Positions 29,139 to 37,974 of a stretch of DNA of 50,716 nucleotides are shown one piece after another. A program made the position numbers and the translations under genes. The stretch's first letter is position 1, and every line of letters begins with the position of its first letter. A model generated the notes under the pieces. The model worked only from the letters and a program-made list of their open reading frames with translations. It had not been told where the DNA came from and did not search any database. The DNA lies in NCBI RefSeq assembly GCF_002286965.1, contig NZ_NSKD01000012.1:1-50716 (forward strand). The letters run 5' to 3'. Origin of the DNA: Halovibrio salipaludis (lineage in GTDB: Bacteria > Pseudomonadota > Gammaproteobacteria > Pseudomonadales > Oleiphilaceae).

Positions 29139-29825
29139 CTACTCCAGGGCGAAGGTAACGCGCACATCCGCCTGGGCCTGAACGTGGCCCGCTTCAAACT
29201 CATCCGCTTCACGCGCATCCGCTGCCATCATGCGATGTGGACCGGGCTGAGAGACCTGCTGCTCCTGAATGGAAAGCGTCTGCCCCAGCTCACGGCCGGC
29301 GCTGTCCGCCAGTGCCTGAGCCCGCCGGCGTGCGCTTCGAAACGCCCGGGCCAGCGCCTGCTGCTCGGCCGTGTCGCCCTCCCTGAGACGGAAATTCGTG
29401 ACGGACAGCCGCTGGGGATTCTTCTCCGAAAGCCTGGACGTCCATTCACCCAGTTCCGCAACCGGCAGCGCCATCAGCTGAATACTGCGCGTTGCCTGGT
29501 AACCCTCGAGGCTGCGCTCCCCCTCGTTCCAACGATACTGCGGAGCAACCGCCAGGGAGCGGGCCTGGAGCTCGGCACCCTCCGGCAGTGACCCACGCAG
29601 CTCCTCGACCAGTGGGTTTACCTTCGCCCGGAGGCGTTCACTGGCCTCGTAGGCGCCATCGGCCATCACCTCAAACCCCAGGCTCAGGTCCGCCAGTTCC
29701 GCGGGCAGGCTTATCTCACCCTCACCGCTGACCTCAATCCGGTGCGGGCCATCCGCATCCCTGCCCTCGCTGCAGCCGGCCAGCACAGCCAGTGCCACAA
29801 TCATTACTATCAATCGACTACGCAT
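29139..29825 (-). CDS. SIMPL-domain (DUF541) lipoprotein
   Basis: Periplasmic lipoprotein of 228 residues with signal MRSRLIVMIVALAVLAGC (lipobox LAGC) and AGGAGAGG just upstream of the ATG. The SIMPL domain is evident from IEVSGEGEISLPAELADLSL, a long helix SERLRAKVNPLVEELR, and ARRRAQALADSAGRELGQ near the end. E. coli YggE, a relative, is tied to oxidative-stress protection, but the biochemical role is unknown. It follows the exonuclease-like gene by 17 nt on the same strand. Confidence 0.85.
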   Translation of the reverse strand: MRSRLIVMIVALAVLAGCSEGRDADGPHRIEVSGEGEISLPAELADLSLGFEVMADGAYEASERLRAKVNPLVEELRGSLPEGAELQARSLAVAPQYRWNEGERSLEGYQATRSIQLMALPVAELGEWTSRLSEKNPQRLSVTNFRLREGDTAEQQALARAFRSARRRAQALADSAGRELGQTLSIQEQQVSQPGPHRMMAADAREADEFEAGHVQAQADVRVTFALE

Positions 29826-29842
29826 AGCCTCTCCTAATGGAA

Positions 29843-30319
29843 TCACTGCTGACCAACCACCGACCGGACCACTTCAGCCAGGCCACGACAGTCCGCCAGC
29901 GCCCGGTGGGGCGGCTCAAATGCCGCAATCGCCGAGTCCAGCTCGACGGCGTAACGGCTGCAGAAGATCGTCTCCAGTGGCTGAAGTCGTACCGGATTCT
30001 GGCGCCCGACCGCCCCGAAAAGCCGGCGCAGCCAGAAGCCATCAAAGAGAACTGCATCCGAGAAGACATCCTCGCCCCCCAGCCGCTGCTCAAGCTCACG
30101 GGCAACCTTCACAACATCCTGCCCTTCGCTGAGCAACTGATCACGGGCAATCCCGTGGATCGCCTCCTCGGCATAGTCATCCCAGTCCTCCCAATCCCCC
30201 GCCGAGTCCGGGTTGATCAGGGTACTCCACGCCTGCTCGCCATCCAGAGAGCACCAGGCGATCTCGATCGGATAGGAGTCCGGACCAAGGCCGCTTGCTT
30301 CAATGTCCAGAATATACAT
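29843..30319 (-). CDS. DnaQ-like DEDDh 3'-5' exonuclease domain protein
   Basis: Short stand-alone exonuclease of 158 residues. The five catalytic positions of the DEDDh type are visible: Asp5 and Glu7 in YILDIEASG, Asp93 in LFDGFW, and His138 and Asp143 in PHRALADCRGL. Substrate (RNA, DNA or small nucleotide) unknown. In front lies a divergent promoter region shared with the DUF5062 gene. Confidence 0.8.
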   Translation of the reverse strand: MYILDIEASGLGPDSYPIEIAWCSLDGEQAWSTLINPDSAGDWEDWDDYAEEAIHGIARDQLLSEGQDVVKVARELEQRLGGEDVFSDAVLFDGFWLRRLFGAVGRQNPVRLQPLETIFCSRYAVELDSAIAAFEPPHRALADCRGLAEVVRSVVGQQ

Positions 30320-30448
30320 GGGTAACGCAACTCCCGGGTTCAGTGAGCATTATGCACCAGAAAACAGAAATCATCCGCCCGCCGCAGCTGGCCGGGGTTC
30401 AGTCAGGGCGTTACAGTGGATTCAGAAGGCATATCCGATGAGGTGACC

Positions 30449-30685
30449 ATGAAAAAAATGAAGAACGAAAAGGAAATGGTCAAAAAAGCCATTGAGGAAG
30501 GCATGAAGTATGGCGAGAACCGGGGCGTGGTGGAATTTGAGGCCACAGACTCGCAGGAGGCGAAGATCGAGTACATCTACCGCCTCCTCGTGCACGACAG
30601 CGTGATCCAACCCATTCCGGAAGACCAGATCTCGCAGAAGGCCATGAAGCACAAGCTGGCGATCTGGGCTTCCAAGCTCAAATAG
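30449..30685 (+). CDS. DUF5062-family small protein
   Basis: Charged helical protein of 78 residues from the ATG at 30449, preceded by GAGGT five bases upstream. MKKMKNEKEMVKKAIEEGMKYGENRGV and a C-terminal SQKAMKHKLAIWASKLK recall the DUF5062 family of marine gammaproteobacteria. Function unknown. A start at 30416 without a ribosome site would add 11 residues. It is co-directional with the next gene after 61 nt. Confidence 0.75.
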   Translation: MKKMKNEKEMVKKAIEEGMKYGENRGVVEFEATDSQEAKIEYIYRLLVHDSVIQPIPEDQISQKAMKHKLAIWASKLK

Positions 30686-30746
30686 TGCACTGGAGGCGAA
30701 CACCGGACGTATAGAGTCGATAGTGGACAGGAACAGGTAACGACCC

Positions 30747-31301
30747 ATGCAGAGCGAACGCGCCAAATGGCTGCTTAACAAGGGGATGATCGCCCTGCCC
30801 ATCATCCTCGTACTGGTGCTGCTGGCACGATGCGGCGGTGAACCAGACGGCGGTAACGAACAGGCATCCGCGGATCCGGCGAATGAGGCCACCCCGGAGC
30901 AGACTGACGCCACGGAGGCGAAGCGCGACCCGGAATCCTTCACCGCTGAAGAGATCAAGGCCGCAATGCGCGAGCACATCGAGAACCGCACCCAGATGGG
31001 CAACCCCGGCGTTTTCGAGATCACGGATCCGCGCACCAGCCAGACCCTTGAGCTCCGGTTCCAGAAGATCCACGACCCGGTGCGCACCATGGGCGACGGT
31101 CACTACTTCGCGTGTACCAACTTTGCCGCCATTGGTGACCCCTACAAAACCTATGACCTGGATTTCTGGCTGCAGGTCCACGGCGGCGAGCTGGTCGTGT
31201 ACGAGGAAAACGTGCACAAGCTGCCCGTGCATAAGCACGGCGAATGGGTGCAGCAGCCGCGTTACAACTTCGTGGATGACCGCATCAACCTGCTCCGGTA
31301 G
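30747..31301 (+). CDS. Hypothetical membrane-anchored or exported protein
   Basis: Not recognised. It has 184 residues: hydrophobic segment about 14-27 (MIALPIILVLVLLA), then RCGG. That is not a proper lipobox because Arg precedes the Cys, so a signal anchor is more likely. Residues 30-60 are a Pro/Ala/Glu/Asp-rich linker, followed by a globular domain with EEIKAAMREHIENRTQ, ELRFQKIHDPVRTMGDGHYF and LDFWLQVHGGELVVYEENVH. The protein lies 5 nt before the hydroxylase gene and is probably co-transcribed with it. Confidence 0.7.
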   Translation: MQSERAKWLLNKGMIALPIILVLVLLARCGGEPDGGNEQASADPANEATPEQTDATEAKRDPESFTAEEIKAAMREHIENRTQMGNPGVFEITDPRTSQTLELRFQKIHDPVRTMGDGHYFACTNFAAIGDPYKTYDLDFWLQVHGGELVVYEENVHKLPVHKHGEWVQQPRYNFVDDRINLLR

Positions 31302-31306
31302 CCACT

Positions 31307-32116
31307 ATGGATGACCTGAAACTGCCCCTGTTCCTTGGCGGCTTCGCTCTGTTCTTCCTGATCGAGAGCCTCGCGGCCAAGCGGCCCTGGCAGGAACCGC
31401 GCGGCCAGCGCCTGCGCATGCATGCCTCCGTGGCAGTGTTCAATACAGTCGTCCTGAAAGTCATCATCCTCGCACCCTTTCTCTACTGGACGGAGTACAT
31501 CGCCGAACAGGGCTGGGGGCTGGCGCCCATGCTGGGTTACAGCGGCGTCGGCGGCATCGTTGCCACCATCATTGTTCTGGACATGTTCGACTACTGGTGG
31601 CACCGCTTCAATCACCGGGTGGGCCTGCTCTGGCGCTTCCACAAGGTGCACCACGTGGATACCCATGTGGATGTGACCACCGCGCTGCGCTTCCACCCCG
31701 GGGAGCTGTTCATTTCGTTCTTCGTGAAGCTGGTCTGGATTGCCGCCTGGGGCCCGAGCCTGGCGGCGTTTGTCGCCTTCGAGATCTCAGTCAGTCTGGC
31801 CAGCCAGTTCCACCACTCGAACATCGACTTCCCGGACCGCTGGGAGCGCATCCTGCGCCTGTTCATCGTCACGCCCCGGTTCCATACCAGCCACCACACG
31901 GTCTCGCGCCGGACGGGGGACGCCAATTTCGCGACCATCTTCATCATCTGGGACCGCCTCTTCGGTACTTACAAGGAGCCGGATGAAGACGAGATGCGGG
32001 AGCTCGGCCTGACCGAGGGGCGGGACGACTACCTGTCGTTCGCCACCTGGCTGGCTGAGCCATTCACCCAACGCAACCACAACCAGGATGATCCGGAGCG
32101 ACGCTCAGCGACGTAA
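31307..32116 (+). CDS. Sterol desaturase / fatty-acid hydroxylase family membrane protein
   Basis: Di-iron membrane oxygenase of 269 residues. The His clusters are complete: WWHRFNHR, HKVHHVDTH, FHTSHHTVS and a preceding ASQFHHSN. About four transmembrane helices surround them (LPLFLGGFALFFLIES, VVLKVIILAPFLYW, GVGGIVATIIVLDMF, ELFISFFVKLVWIAAWG). Substrates in bacteria include lipids, carotenoids and sterol-like compounds; none is indicated here. It follows the hypothetical anchored protein by 5 nt. Confidence 0.88.
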   Translation: MDDLKLPLFLGGFALFFLIESLAAKRPWQEPRGQRLRMHASVAVFNTVVLKVIILAPFLYWTEYIAEQGWGLAPMLGYSGVGGIVATIIVLDMFDYWWHRFNHRVGLLWRFHKVHHVDTHVDVTTALRFHPGELFISFFVKLVWIAAWGPSLAAFVAFEISVSLASQFHHSNIDFPDRWERILRLFIVTPRFHTSHHTVSRRTGDANFATIFIIWDRLFGTYKEPDEDEMRELGLTEGRDDYLSFATWLAEPFTQRNHNQDDPERRSAT

Positions 32117-32206
32117 ACTCCATAAGTACTTGACGGCAGAGGCGCAGTTTCCAAAAGTCTGAGGTGTATGCTGGCAGGTAGTTTCCACCAACAAGGAGAA
32201 GAAAAC

Positions 32207-32497
32207 ATGAAACGTTTCCATTCCATCGCAACCGTACTGGCCGTTATTGCAGGCCTTGCCTTCGGAGGCCAGGCGCTGGCATCCAGTCATGGTGACGAAC
32301 ATGCCGGGGACACCGCTGATTCCGAGGAACATGCGAATGACGAGCATGCCGGTGATGAAGCCAAGTCCAGGGATGAGAAGAAGTCCAAGGATCACGACAA
32401 ATCCAGGGATGACAAAAAATCCGAATCGGACGAACATGCCGGCGAAGAAGCGCAATCAGAAGAGAGTGACGAACACGCTGGCGACTCCAGCTGGTAA
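32207..32497 (+). CDS. Exported His/Asp/Glu-rich low-complexity protein
   Basis: Small secreted protein of 96 residues from the ATG at 32207, preceded by AAGGAGAAG. The signal peptide ends near GGQALA. The mature chain is almost entirely charged and contains repeats of the unit DEHAGD or close variants (GDEHAGDT, EEHANDEHAGDE, SDEHAGEE, SDEHAGDSS) with Lys/Asp/Ser blocks between. Such composition suggests metal binding, osmotic or pH buffering, or an intrinsically disordered periplasmic protein. No family recognised. A -10-like region and hairpin 32500-32514 frame it as a single-gene unit. Confidence 0.75.
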   Translation: MKRFHSIATVLAVIAGLAFGGQALASSHGDEHAGDTADSEEHANDEHAGDEAKSRDEKKSKDHDKSRDDKKSESDEHAGEEAQSEESDEHAGDSSW

Positions 32498-32499
32498 AT

Positions 32500-32514
32500 G
32501 CTGACGTCGTCAGC
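32500..32514 (+). terminator. Short hairpin after the DEHAGD-repeat gene
   Basis: GCTGAC-GTC-GTCAGC, a perfect 6-bp stem with a 3-nt loop, starts 2 nt after the stop codon. It is followed by C-rich sequence, not a T-run, so termination is only a possibility. Confidence 0.3.
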
Positions 32515-32582
32515 CCCCGCGGGCCTATCCATTCAGTCAGGCCTGCCCCTTATTGATCGCCCCCTCCATAGAGTCCTGAACC

Positions 32583-33035
32583 ATGCACACGATCGCCGTC
32601 GAACGCACCATCAACGCTCCCATCGACCAGGTCTTCGAGCTCCTGAGTGATCACGCCAACTACAAGCAGTTTGACGGCATCCGTGATTCCCGGCTTTTGA
32701 AAGAAGGTAGCGAGGAGCCCAACGGCAACGGCGCCGTGCGTCGCATTGACCTGGGCGCGGTCTGGTTTGAGGAAGAAATCAGCAACTTCAACCGGCCCAC
32801 AAGCATGGACTACCGCATCCTGCGCTCACGCCCGCCGATTGAGCATGAGAGTGGGCGTATTAGGTTGGAAGAGACTGCTCGGGGCACGAAGGTGACCTGG
32901 ACGTCGGTATTCCGGATTCGTATTCCGGTGGTAGGGCGTGTCCTGTCTCCGGTTGCCGCCAAGGCCGGAACCAAGGCTTTTGGTAGTATGTTGAAGGCTA
33001 TTGATCGGAAGCTGACTGGCGGCCCCGGGCAGTGA
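32583..33035 (+). CDS. SRPBCC-family protein (polyketide cyclase/dehydrase-like)
   Basis: Protein of 150 residues with the START-like helix-grip fold: MHTIAVERTINAPIDQVFEL at the N-terminus, SDHANYKQFDGI, WFEEEISNFNRP, GTKVTWTSVFRI and a long C-terminal helix ending in a Lys-rich tail. Ligand unknown. Single gene on the plus strand; the later genes begin to differ in composition. Confidence 0.8.
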   Translation: MHTIAVERTINAPIDQVFELLSDHANYKQFDGIRDSRLLKEGSEEPNGNGAVRRIDLGAVWFEEEISNFNRPTSMDYRILRSRPPIEHESGRIRLEETARGTKVTWTSVFRIRIPVVGRVLSPVAAKAGTKAFGSMLKAIDRKLTGGPGQ

Positions 33036-33105
33036 GAGCTGGCAGAATTACAGGGCTTGAGCGAAAATAAAACCATAAACCAGCCGGTTATATGGAAACC
33101 TACGC

Positions 33106-33978
33106 ATGGCTCGAAAAGCATCGGCATTGAATGATCTTCTAAGGATGGCGACTCTGATGCCTTGGTGGGCATCACTCCTATCAGCCCTCATATCGTTTCT
33201 TGTGTTTCACGCCCTATCACTGATTGAGATCACTCCCAGCACCACCTCTACACCCAACAACCCGATACCTGTCCCTGATAACTTATCGTGGATCCTCATC
33301 GGTGTATTCAGTACCTATCTGCAATATATCGTTCCACTTATTTTCCTCATGGGGATGATTGCCAACCTTGTAAGGCGCGACAAGGGCGACAGGCTGCTCT
33401 CAAGAAGTCGTAGGAGGATCCAGAGCAAAGAACAGAAACAAACACCTCCGCCAGTGAACGACCTTTCGTGGCAACAGTTTGAATCTCTTCTTGCAGCGAC
33501 TTTTCGTGCCCAGGGATATCAGGTGAAGCACTCACTCCCTGGCCCGGATGGCGGCGTTGACCTAACACTGAAAAAAGACCGGACCCATACATTAGTTCAG
33601 GCAAAGCACTGGAAATCCCAACGAGTGGGCGTGGCTGTCATCCGGGAACTGTTGGGAAGCATCACGGCTGCAGGTGCAGATAAAGGCATCATCGTGACGT
33701 CCGGATCATTTACACCTGATGCCTCTAAGCTTGCCGGGCAAAACGATATTAAGCTGGTAGATGGCCAACAGCTTGCAAAGCTGCTGGAAGCTGAAACCCA
33801 ACCGGGTGGAATCGAAACTCACTCCACGGTTTCAAAGGCAACGATTGAATGCCCCCGCTGTCAGTCCTCTATGACCAAAAGGATCGCTCAACGTGGCGCC
33901 CATGCCGGAGAGCAGTTCTGGGGATGTACGAGATTCCCCCAATGCCGTGGTACACGACCGGTTCAGGAACTCGGGTAG
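33106..33978 (+). CDS. Membrane-anchored Mrr-type restriction endonuclease with zinc finger
   Basis: Predicted nuclease of 290 residues. Two transmembrane helices lie in the first 90 residues (WWASLLSALISFLVFHAL and the IVPLIFLMGMIANLV stretch). A PD-(D/E)xK Mrr-like domain follows (about 115-235): FESLLAATFRAQGYQV, the metal Asp in GPDGGVDLTL and the QAK motif in LVQAKHWKSQ, then GADKGIIVTSGSFT. The C-terminus is a four-Cys topoisomerase-type zinc ribbon (CPRCQSS...WGCTRFPQCRG). Family members cleave foreign, often methylated, DNA. The membrane anchor suggests action on incoming DNA. Followed 17 nt later by a methyltransferase gene. Confidence 0.88.
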   Translation: MARKASALNDLLRMATLMPWWASLLSALISFLVFHALSLIEITPSTTSTPNNPIPVPDNLSWILIGVFSTYLQYIVPLIFLMGMIANLVRRDKGDRLLSRSRRRIQSKEQKQTPPPVNDLSWQQFESLLAATFRAQGYQVKHSLPGPDGGVDLTLKKDRTHTLVQAKHWKSQRVGVAVIRELLGSITAAGADKGIIVTSGSFTPDASKLAGQNDIKLVDGQQLAKLLEAETQPGGIETHSTVSKATIECPRCQSSMTKRIAQRGAHAGEQFWGCTRFPQCRGTRPVQELG

Positions 33979-33995
33979 GCTGAAGGTAACCTCTA

Positions 33996-34589
33996 TTGGC
34001 AGATCCATACTCAGAAAAAGCCCTGCACTTTTTCAACCAATACCAAAAGCTTGCGTTTGAGGACGTTCACCAGCACTGGCTCGCACAGTTACCTGAATCG
34101 CCGGGCTCTGCTCTGGACGTCGGGGCCGGCAGTGGACGGGACGCGGCCGCGCTCGCATCCAGGGGCTGGCATGTGCTCGCCGCGGAGCCTGCTACTGCGC
34201 TCAGACAACTTGGCGAAAACGCGGCCCGCCACTTGGCAGTTGAGTGGTGTGAGGATCACTTACCCGAACTGAGCCATGTCCGTACCCTCGATCACCGCTT
34301 CGACCTGATCCTGGTATCCGCGGTCTGGATGCATCTCCCTCCCTCTCAACGAAACACCGCCTTCCAAGTGCTGACGGACTTGCTGTCTCCCGGGGGCATC
34401 CTGGTCATCACCCTGCGGCATGGGCCAGGCGATGGTGAGCGTGTGTTCTATGAGACGAACCGCGACGAGCTGGAGAGGCTGGCGGAAAGCCAATCTTTGG
34501 CAAGCCTTCCGGTGGCTGAGGGGAAAGAAACAGACCGGATGGGCCGCAGTGAAGTGGCCTGGGAAACCGCTGTATTCCAGAACCCGTGA
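33996..34589 (+). CDS. Class I SAM-dependent methyltransferase
   Basis: Methyltransferase of 197 residues. SAM motif I is ALDVGAGSGRDAAALASRG, followed by HVLAAEPA (acidic end of strand 2) and FDLILVSAVWMHLPP. There is no NPPY/DPPY-type motif of DNA adenine methylases, so a small-molecule or protein substrate is more likely than DNA. The best start is a TTG at 33996 with GAAGGT eight bases upstream. It is close behind the Mrr-like gene, but a functional link is not shown. Confidence 0.8.
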   Translation: MADPYSEKALHFFNQYQKLAFEDVHQHWLAQLPESPGSALDVGAGSGRDAAALASRGWHVLAAEPATALRQLGENAARHLAVEWCEDHLPELSHVRTLDHRFDLILVSAVWMHLPPSQRNTAFQVLTDLLSPGGILVITLRHGPGDGERVFYETNRDELERLAESQSLASLPVAEGKETDRMGRSEVAWETAVFQNP

Positions 34590-34686
34590 CCGGCCGGCAA
34601 ACCCAGCTATATCCCCACTGCTGGTGTGACGGATCAAAAGCTTCTAACCTGGGCGGTCATCGGAATCCCACGACCAGGCTTTCTGC

Positions 34687-37600
34687 ATGACCGGCACCGA
34701 GAGGAAAAGACTGATTACCGGAGGCGATTCCAGCCCCCTCGCCCCGGAACTGAGACAGGCCATCCTGCGCGCGGACGAGATCGACCTTGCCGTGGCTTTC
34801 ATCAAGTCCTCCGGCTTGGCGCTTATCTTTGACAGCCTGGTGCAGAGGGTCACCGAGGAGCCGCAGGCCAACCTACGTATCCTGACCAGTGATTACCTGA
34901 ATGTGACCGATCCCGCAGCCCTGCGCCAGCTGATGCTGCTGGCCGAGCGGGGAGCGGACATCCGTGTGTTCGAAGCAACGGAAACCAGTTTTCACCTGAA
35001 AACCTACATCTTCGTCCGGACGGAAGATGAAACACTCATCGGTGATGCTTTTGTTGGCTCCAGCAATCTGAGCAGAACTGCGCTCACCAGTGGCCTTGAG
35101 TGGAACTACCGAGTCATAACCCCGGATTCAGACTCGGTTGATGGGGCAGGCCCCTTTGAAACGGTCAGACAGGAATTCACCACCCTATTCCATTCAGATG
35201 GTACAAAGCCATTAACCCATCAGTGGATCGACCGATACGAGCAGAACCGCCCGGACATTGTTCCGAAGATCGCACCGGGCAGCGATGATCCAGAACCGGA
35301 ACCAGCCACGCCAACCGATGAGCAAAGCACCGCGCTGGAAGCTCTGAAAGAAACCCGCGCCGAGGGCTATCAACGTGGTCTGGTTGTCATGGCCACGGGC
35401 TTGGGCAAGACTTTCCTCGCCGCCTTTGATGCGCAGCAGCTGGGTGCTCACAGGGTCCTGTTCGTCGCCCACCGGGAGGAGATCCTCCTTCAGGCCGAGG
35501 AAACCTTCCAGCGCGTCATGCCCAGAACCCGCGTTGGCCGTTACTACGGTGACTCCAGAGACAGCGAAGCGCACATGCTGTTCGCCTCAGTCCAGACGCT
35601 GCACCGTGCCTCGCACCTTGAGCGTTTCCCGGCTGACCATTTTGACTACATCGTGGTGGACGAATTCCATCACGCAGCGGCCAACACCTACCTGAGACTG
35701 CTCCAGCACTTCCGGCCCAAATTCCTTCTGGGACTGACGGCAACGCCGGACCGCTCGGACCAGTCCGACATCCTGCAACTCTGTGATGACAACCTGGTCT
35801 ACAACAGAAACCTCTTTGACGGCATCAGCGCGGGACTGCTCTGCCCGTTCAGCTATTACGGAATCTACGACGAAAACGTCAACTACGAGGAGATCCCCTG
35901 GCGCAACGGCCGCTTCGACCCAAATGCGCTGAGTACCAAGCTCGCCACGTTGGGCCGGGCAAGACATGCCCTGAACGAATGGCGCGAAAAGGGACTGAAG
36001 CGAACACTTGCATTCTGTATTTCAACCCGCCACGCGGATTTCATGGCGGAGCAGTTCAACCGCAGCGGTGTCCCATCAGTTTCGGTGCATACCCGCTCGG
36101 ACATTGATAGGCATGATGCGATCGAAAAGCTCAACGATGGCTCGGTCAGCGTTGTCTTTTCCGTCGACCTTTTCAATGAGGGTGTGGATGTTCCCGATAT
36201 CGACACCGTCATGATGCTGCGCCCAACCGATTCAAAGGTGCTTTTCCTACAGCAGATCGGCCGAGGGCTGCGCCGCTCAGACAAGAAAGACCGCCTGGTG
36301 ATCCTGGATTTCATCGGTAACCACAAAGGGTTCCTGAACAAACCCCAGGCACTGTTCGGCGTGGAGGGAACCGGCAGCAAACTAGCTGAATTCGCGAAAA
36401 AGGTGCAATCACAGCAGCAAACGCTTCTTCCGGAAGGTTGCTTTGCCAACTACGACCTCGAGATCCTCAACTTCCTGCAGTCCCTGAACCCAACCGGTAT
36501 AGAGGACGAATACCAATCGCTGAAATCAAGCATGGGTCGCCGACCAACGCTGCTTGAAGTCTACCGCGCTGGCATCAGCATCTCGAAACTGCGCAAACAG
36601 TACGGCAGCTGGTGGGCGTTCATTGATGAGGTGGCGGACCTGGACCAGGAGGAAAAGCAGGTTCTCGAAAAGGCCGCTGGTTTCCTGGAAGCGATTGAAA
36701 CCACCAAAATGAACAAAAGCTTCAAAATGGTGCTTCTCGACGCTCTGATCGAAAACGACGGCTTCAAGCACCCATTAACCCTCGGCACCATCAGTGAAGC
36801 CTCAAGAAACATCCTGCACCGGCGCCCGAAGCTGCGAGCTGACCTGACGGAATCCCACCGCCTGCTGGAATCAGTCGAAGAGACCGAATGGCTGCGCTAC
36901 TGGCGCAAAAACCCAATAGCGGCCTGGATCGGTGAGAACAAGTCCCAGGAATCGGAAACGCTCTTCACGCTCGAAGATGATCGACTGATCCCTAGACTGA
37001 CGCTGCCCGAAAGACTTATTCCCGTTCTGGGAACCATGCTCAAGGAACTGGTCGATTACCGGCTCAGCACCTACCAGGAACGGCTGGTACCGGATACGCC
37101 GGAGCCTGACAACGTGGCTCCCTTCGGTGATGAACAACGAGGGGCCGACCTGCCCTACTTCCCGAATATTCGAATCGCCTGTGGGCACTTCAAGACAGGC
37201 ACTGCGGATGCCGAAGAGTACGTGAATCCAGGCGACGGCTACGGCAGGCTCGATCCGAACACGCATTTCATTGCACAAGCTTCCGGGAATTCCATGGATG
37301 GCGGCAAAAACCCCATTAGGGATGGCGACTACCTGCTTCTGGAGCGCATCAACCCGACCAATGCAGGCTCGATCACCGGTTCAACCATGGCCATCGAGCG
37401 CCAGGATGAAGGTGGCGACAACCAGTATCTGCTTCGGGTCGTCACCAAACAGAATGACGGCCAGTACGTCCTGAGAGCCAACAATCCCGATTACGAAGAC
37501 CTTCCAGCCGACGAATCAATGCACACATTTGCGCGCTTTAAGGACGTCATTGATCCTTTTGACCTGGCCATAGGCCAAACCTTCATGCGCGAAAACATCC

Positions 37601-37974
37601 CTCCGCTGTTCGGAGAGACCTTCAAACACGGGAGCTGGAACCAAGGGCATATCGTTCTGCGTGAGCAGGGCGCACACGTTCTGCTGATAACCCTGAACAA
37701 GCAGGGCCGCCAGAAAGATCACCGCTACCAGGACTATTTCATCGATGACCAGACCTTCCACTGGCAGAGCCAGAACAGCACCTCTCCAGCCAACCCCAAG
37801 GGCCGTGAGCTCATAGAGCACCACAGCAGAGGCATCGACATTCATCTCTTTGTGCGGGAGAACAAACTGGGCCCGGACGGCAAAGCAGCGCCCTTCCGGT
37901 ACTACGGGAAAGTGAATTACCTGCGGCATGAGGGAGAAAAGCCGATGAGCGTTACGTTTCAGCTTGAGCGTTAA
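34687..37974 (+). CDS. PLD-like/SF2 helicase/S24-like/DUF3427 multidomain protein
   Basis: Large DNA-processing protein of 1095 residues. Residues 1-175: phospholipase-D-like domain with His103-x-Lys105 (FHLKTY) and GSSNLS (124-129). Residues about 215-560: SF2 helicase with Walker A ATGLGKT (236-242), DEFH box (325-328), GLTATP and QQIGRGLRRS. Residues about 840-930: an S24/LexA-like module with QASGNSMDGG (Ser about 870), IRDGDYLLLERI and RANNPDYEDLP. The rest fits DUF3427. The S24 lysine appears replaced (YLLRVV where VKRL-type is expected). Such helicases occur in defence islands; defence is inferred. A single in-frame ORF with no truncation. Confidence 0.88.
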   Translation: MTGTERKRLITGGDSSPLAPELRQAILRADEIDLAVAFIKSSGLALIFDSLVQRVTEEPQANLRILTSDYLNVTDPAALRQLMLLAERGADIRVFEATETSFHLKTYIFVRTEDETLIGDAFVGSSNLSRTALTSGLEWNYRVITPDSDSVDGAGPFETVRQEFTTLFHSDGTKPLTHQWIDRYEQNRPDIVPKIAPGSDDPEPEPATPTDEQSTALEALKETRAEGYQRGLVVMATGLGKTFLAAFDAQQLGAHRVLFVAHREEILLQAEETFQRVMPRTRVGRYYGDSRDSEAHMLFASVQTLHRASHLERFPADHFDYIVVDEFHHAAANTYLRLLQHFRPKFLLGLTATPDRSDQSDILQLCDDNLVYNRNLFDGISAGLLCPFSYYGIYDENVNYEEIPWRNGRFDPNALSTKLATLGRARHALNEWREKGLKRTLAFCISTRHADFMAEQFNRSGVPSVSVHTRSDIDRHDAIEKLNDGSVSVVFSVDLFNEGVDVPDIDTVMMLRPTDSKVLFLQQIGRGLRRSDKKDRLVILDFIGNHKGFLNKPQALFGVEGTGSKLAEFAKKVQSQQQTLLPEGCFANYDLEILNFLQSLNPTGIEDEYQSLKSSMGRRPTLLEVYRAGISISKLRKQYGSWWAFIDEVADLDQEEKQVLEKAAGFLEAIETTKMNKSFKMVLLDALIENDGFKHPLTLGTISEASRNILHRRPKLRADLTESHRLLESVEETEWLRYWRKNPIAAWIGENKSQESETLFTLEDDRLIPRLTLPERLIPVLGTMLKELVDYRLSTYQERLVPDTPEPDNVAPFGDEQRGADLPYFPNIRIACGHFKTGTADAEEYVNPGDGYGRLDPNTHFIAQASGNSMDGGKNPIRDGDYLLLERINPTNAGSITGSTMAIERQDEGGDNQYLLRVVTKQNDGQYVLRANNPDYEDLPADESMHTFARFKDVIDPFDLAIGQTFMRENIPPLFGETFKHGSWNQGHIVLREQGAHVLLITLNKQGRQKDHRYQDYFIDDQTFHWQSQNSTSPANPKGRELIEHHSRGIDIHLFVRENKLGPDGKAAPFRYYGKVNYLRHEGEKPMSVTFQLER

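Noticed and set aside
34687-37974. Type I restriction HsdR subunit
   Set aside because: There is no PD-(D/E)xK N-terminal nuclease and no HsdM or HsdS nearby. The PLD HxK motif and DUF3427-type C-terminus point to a different helicase class.
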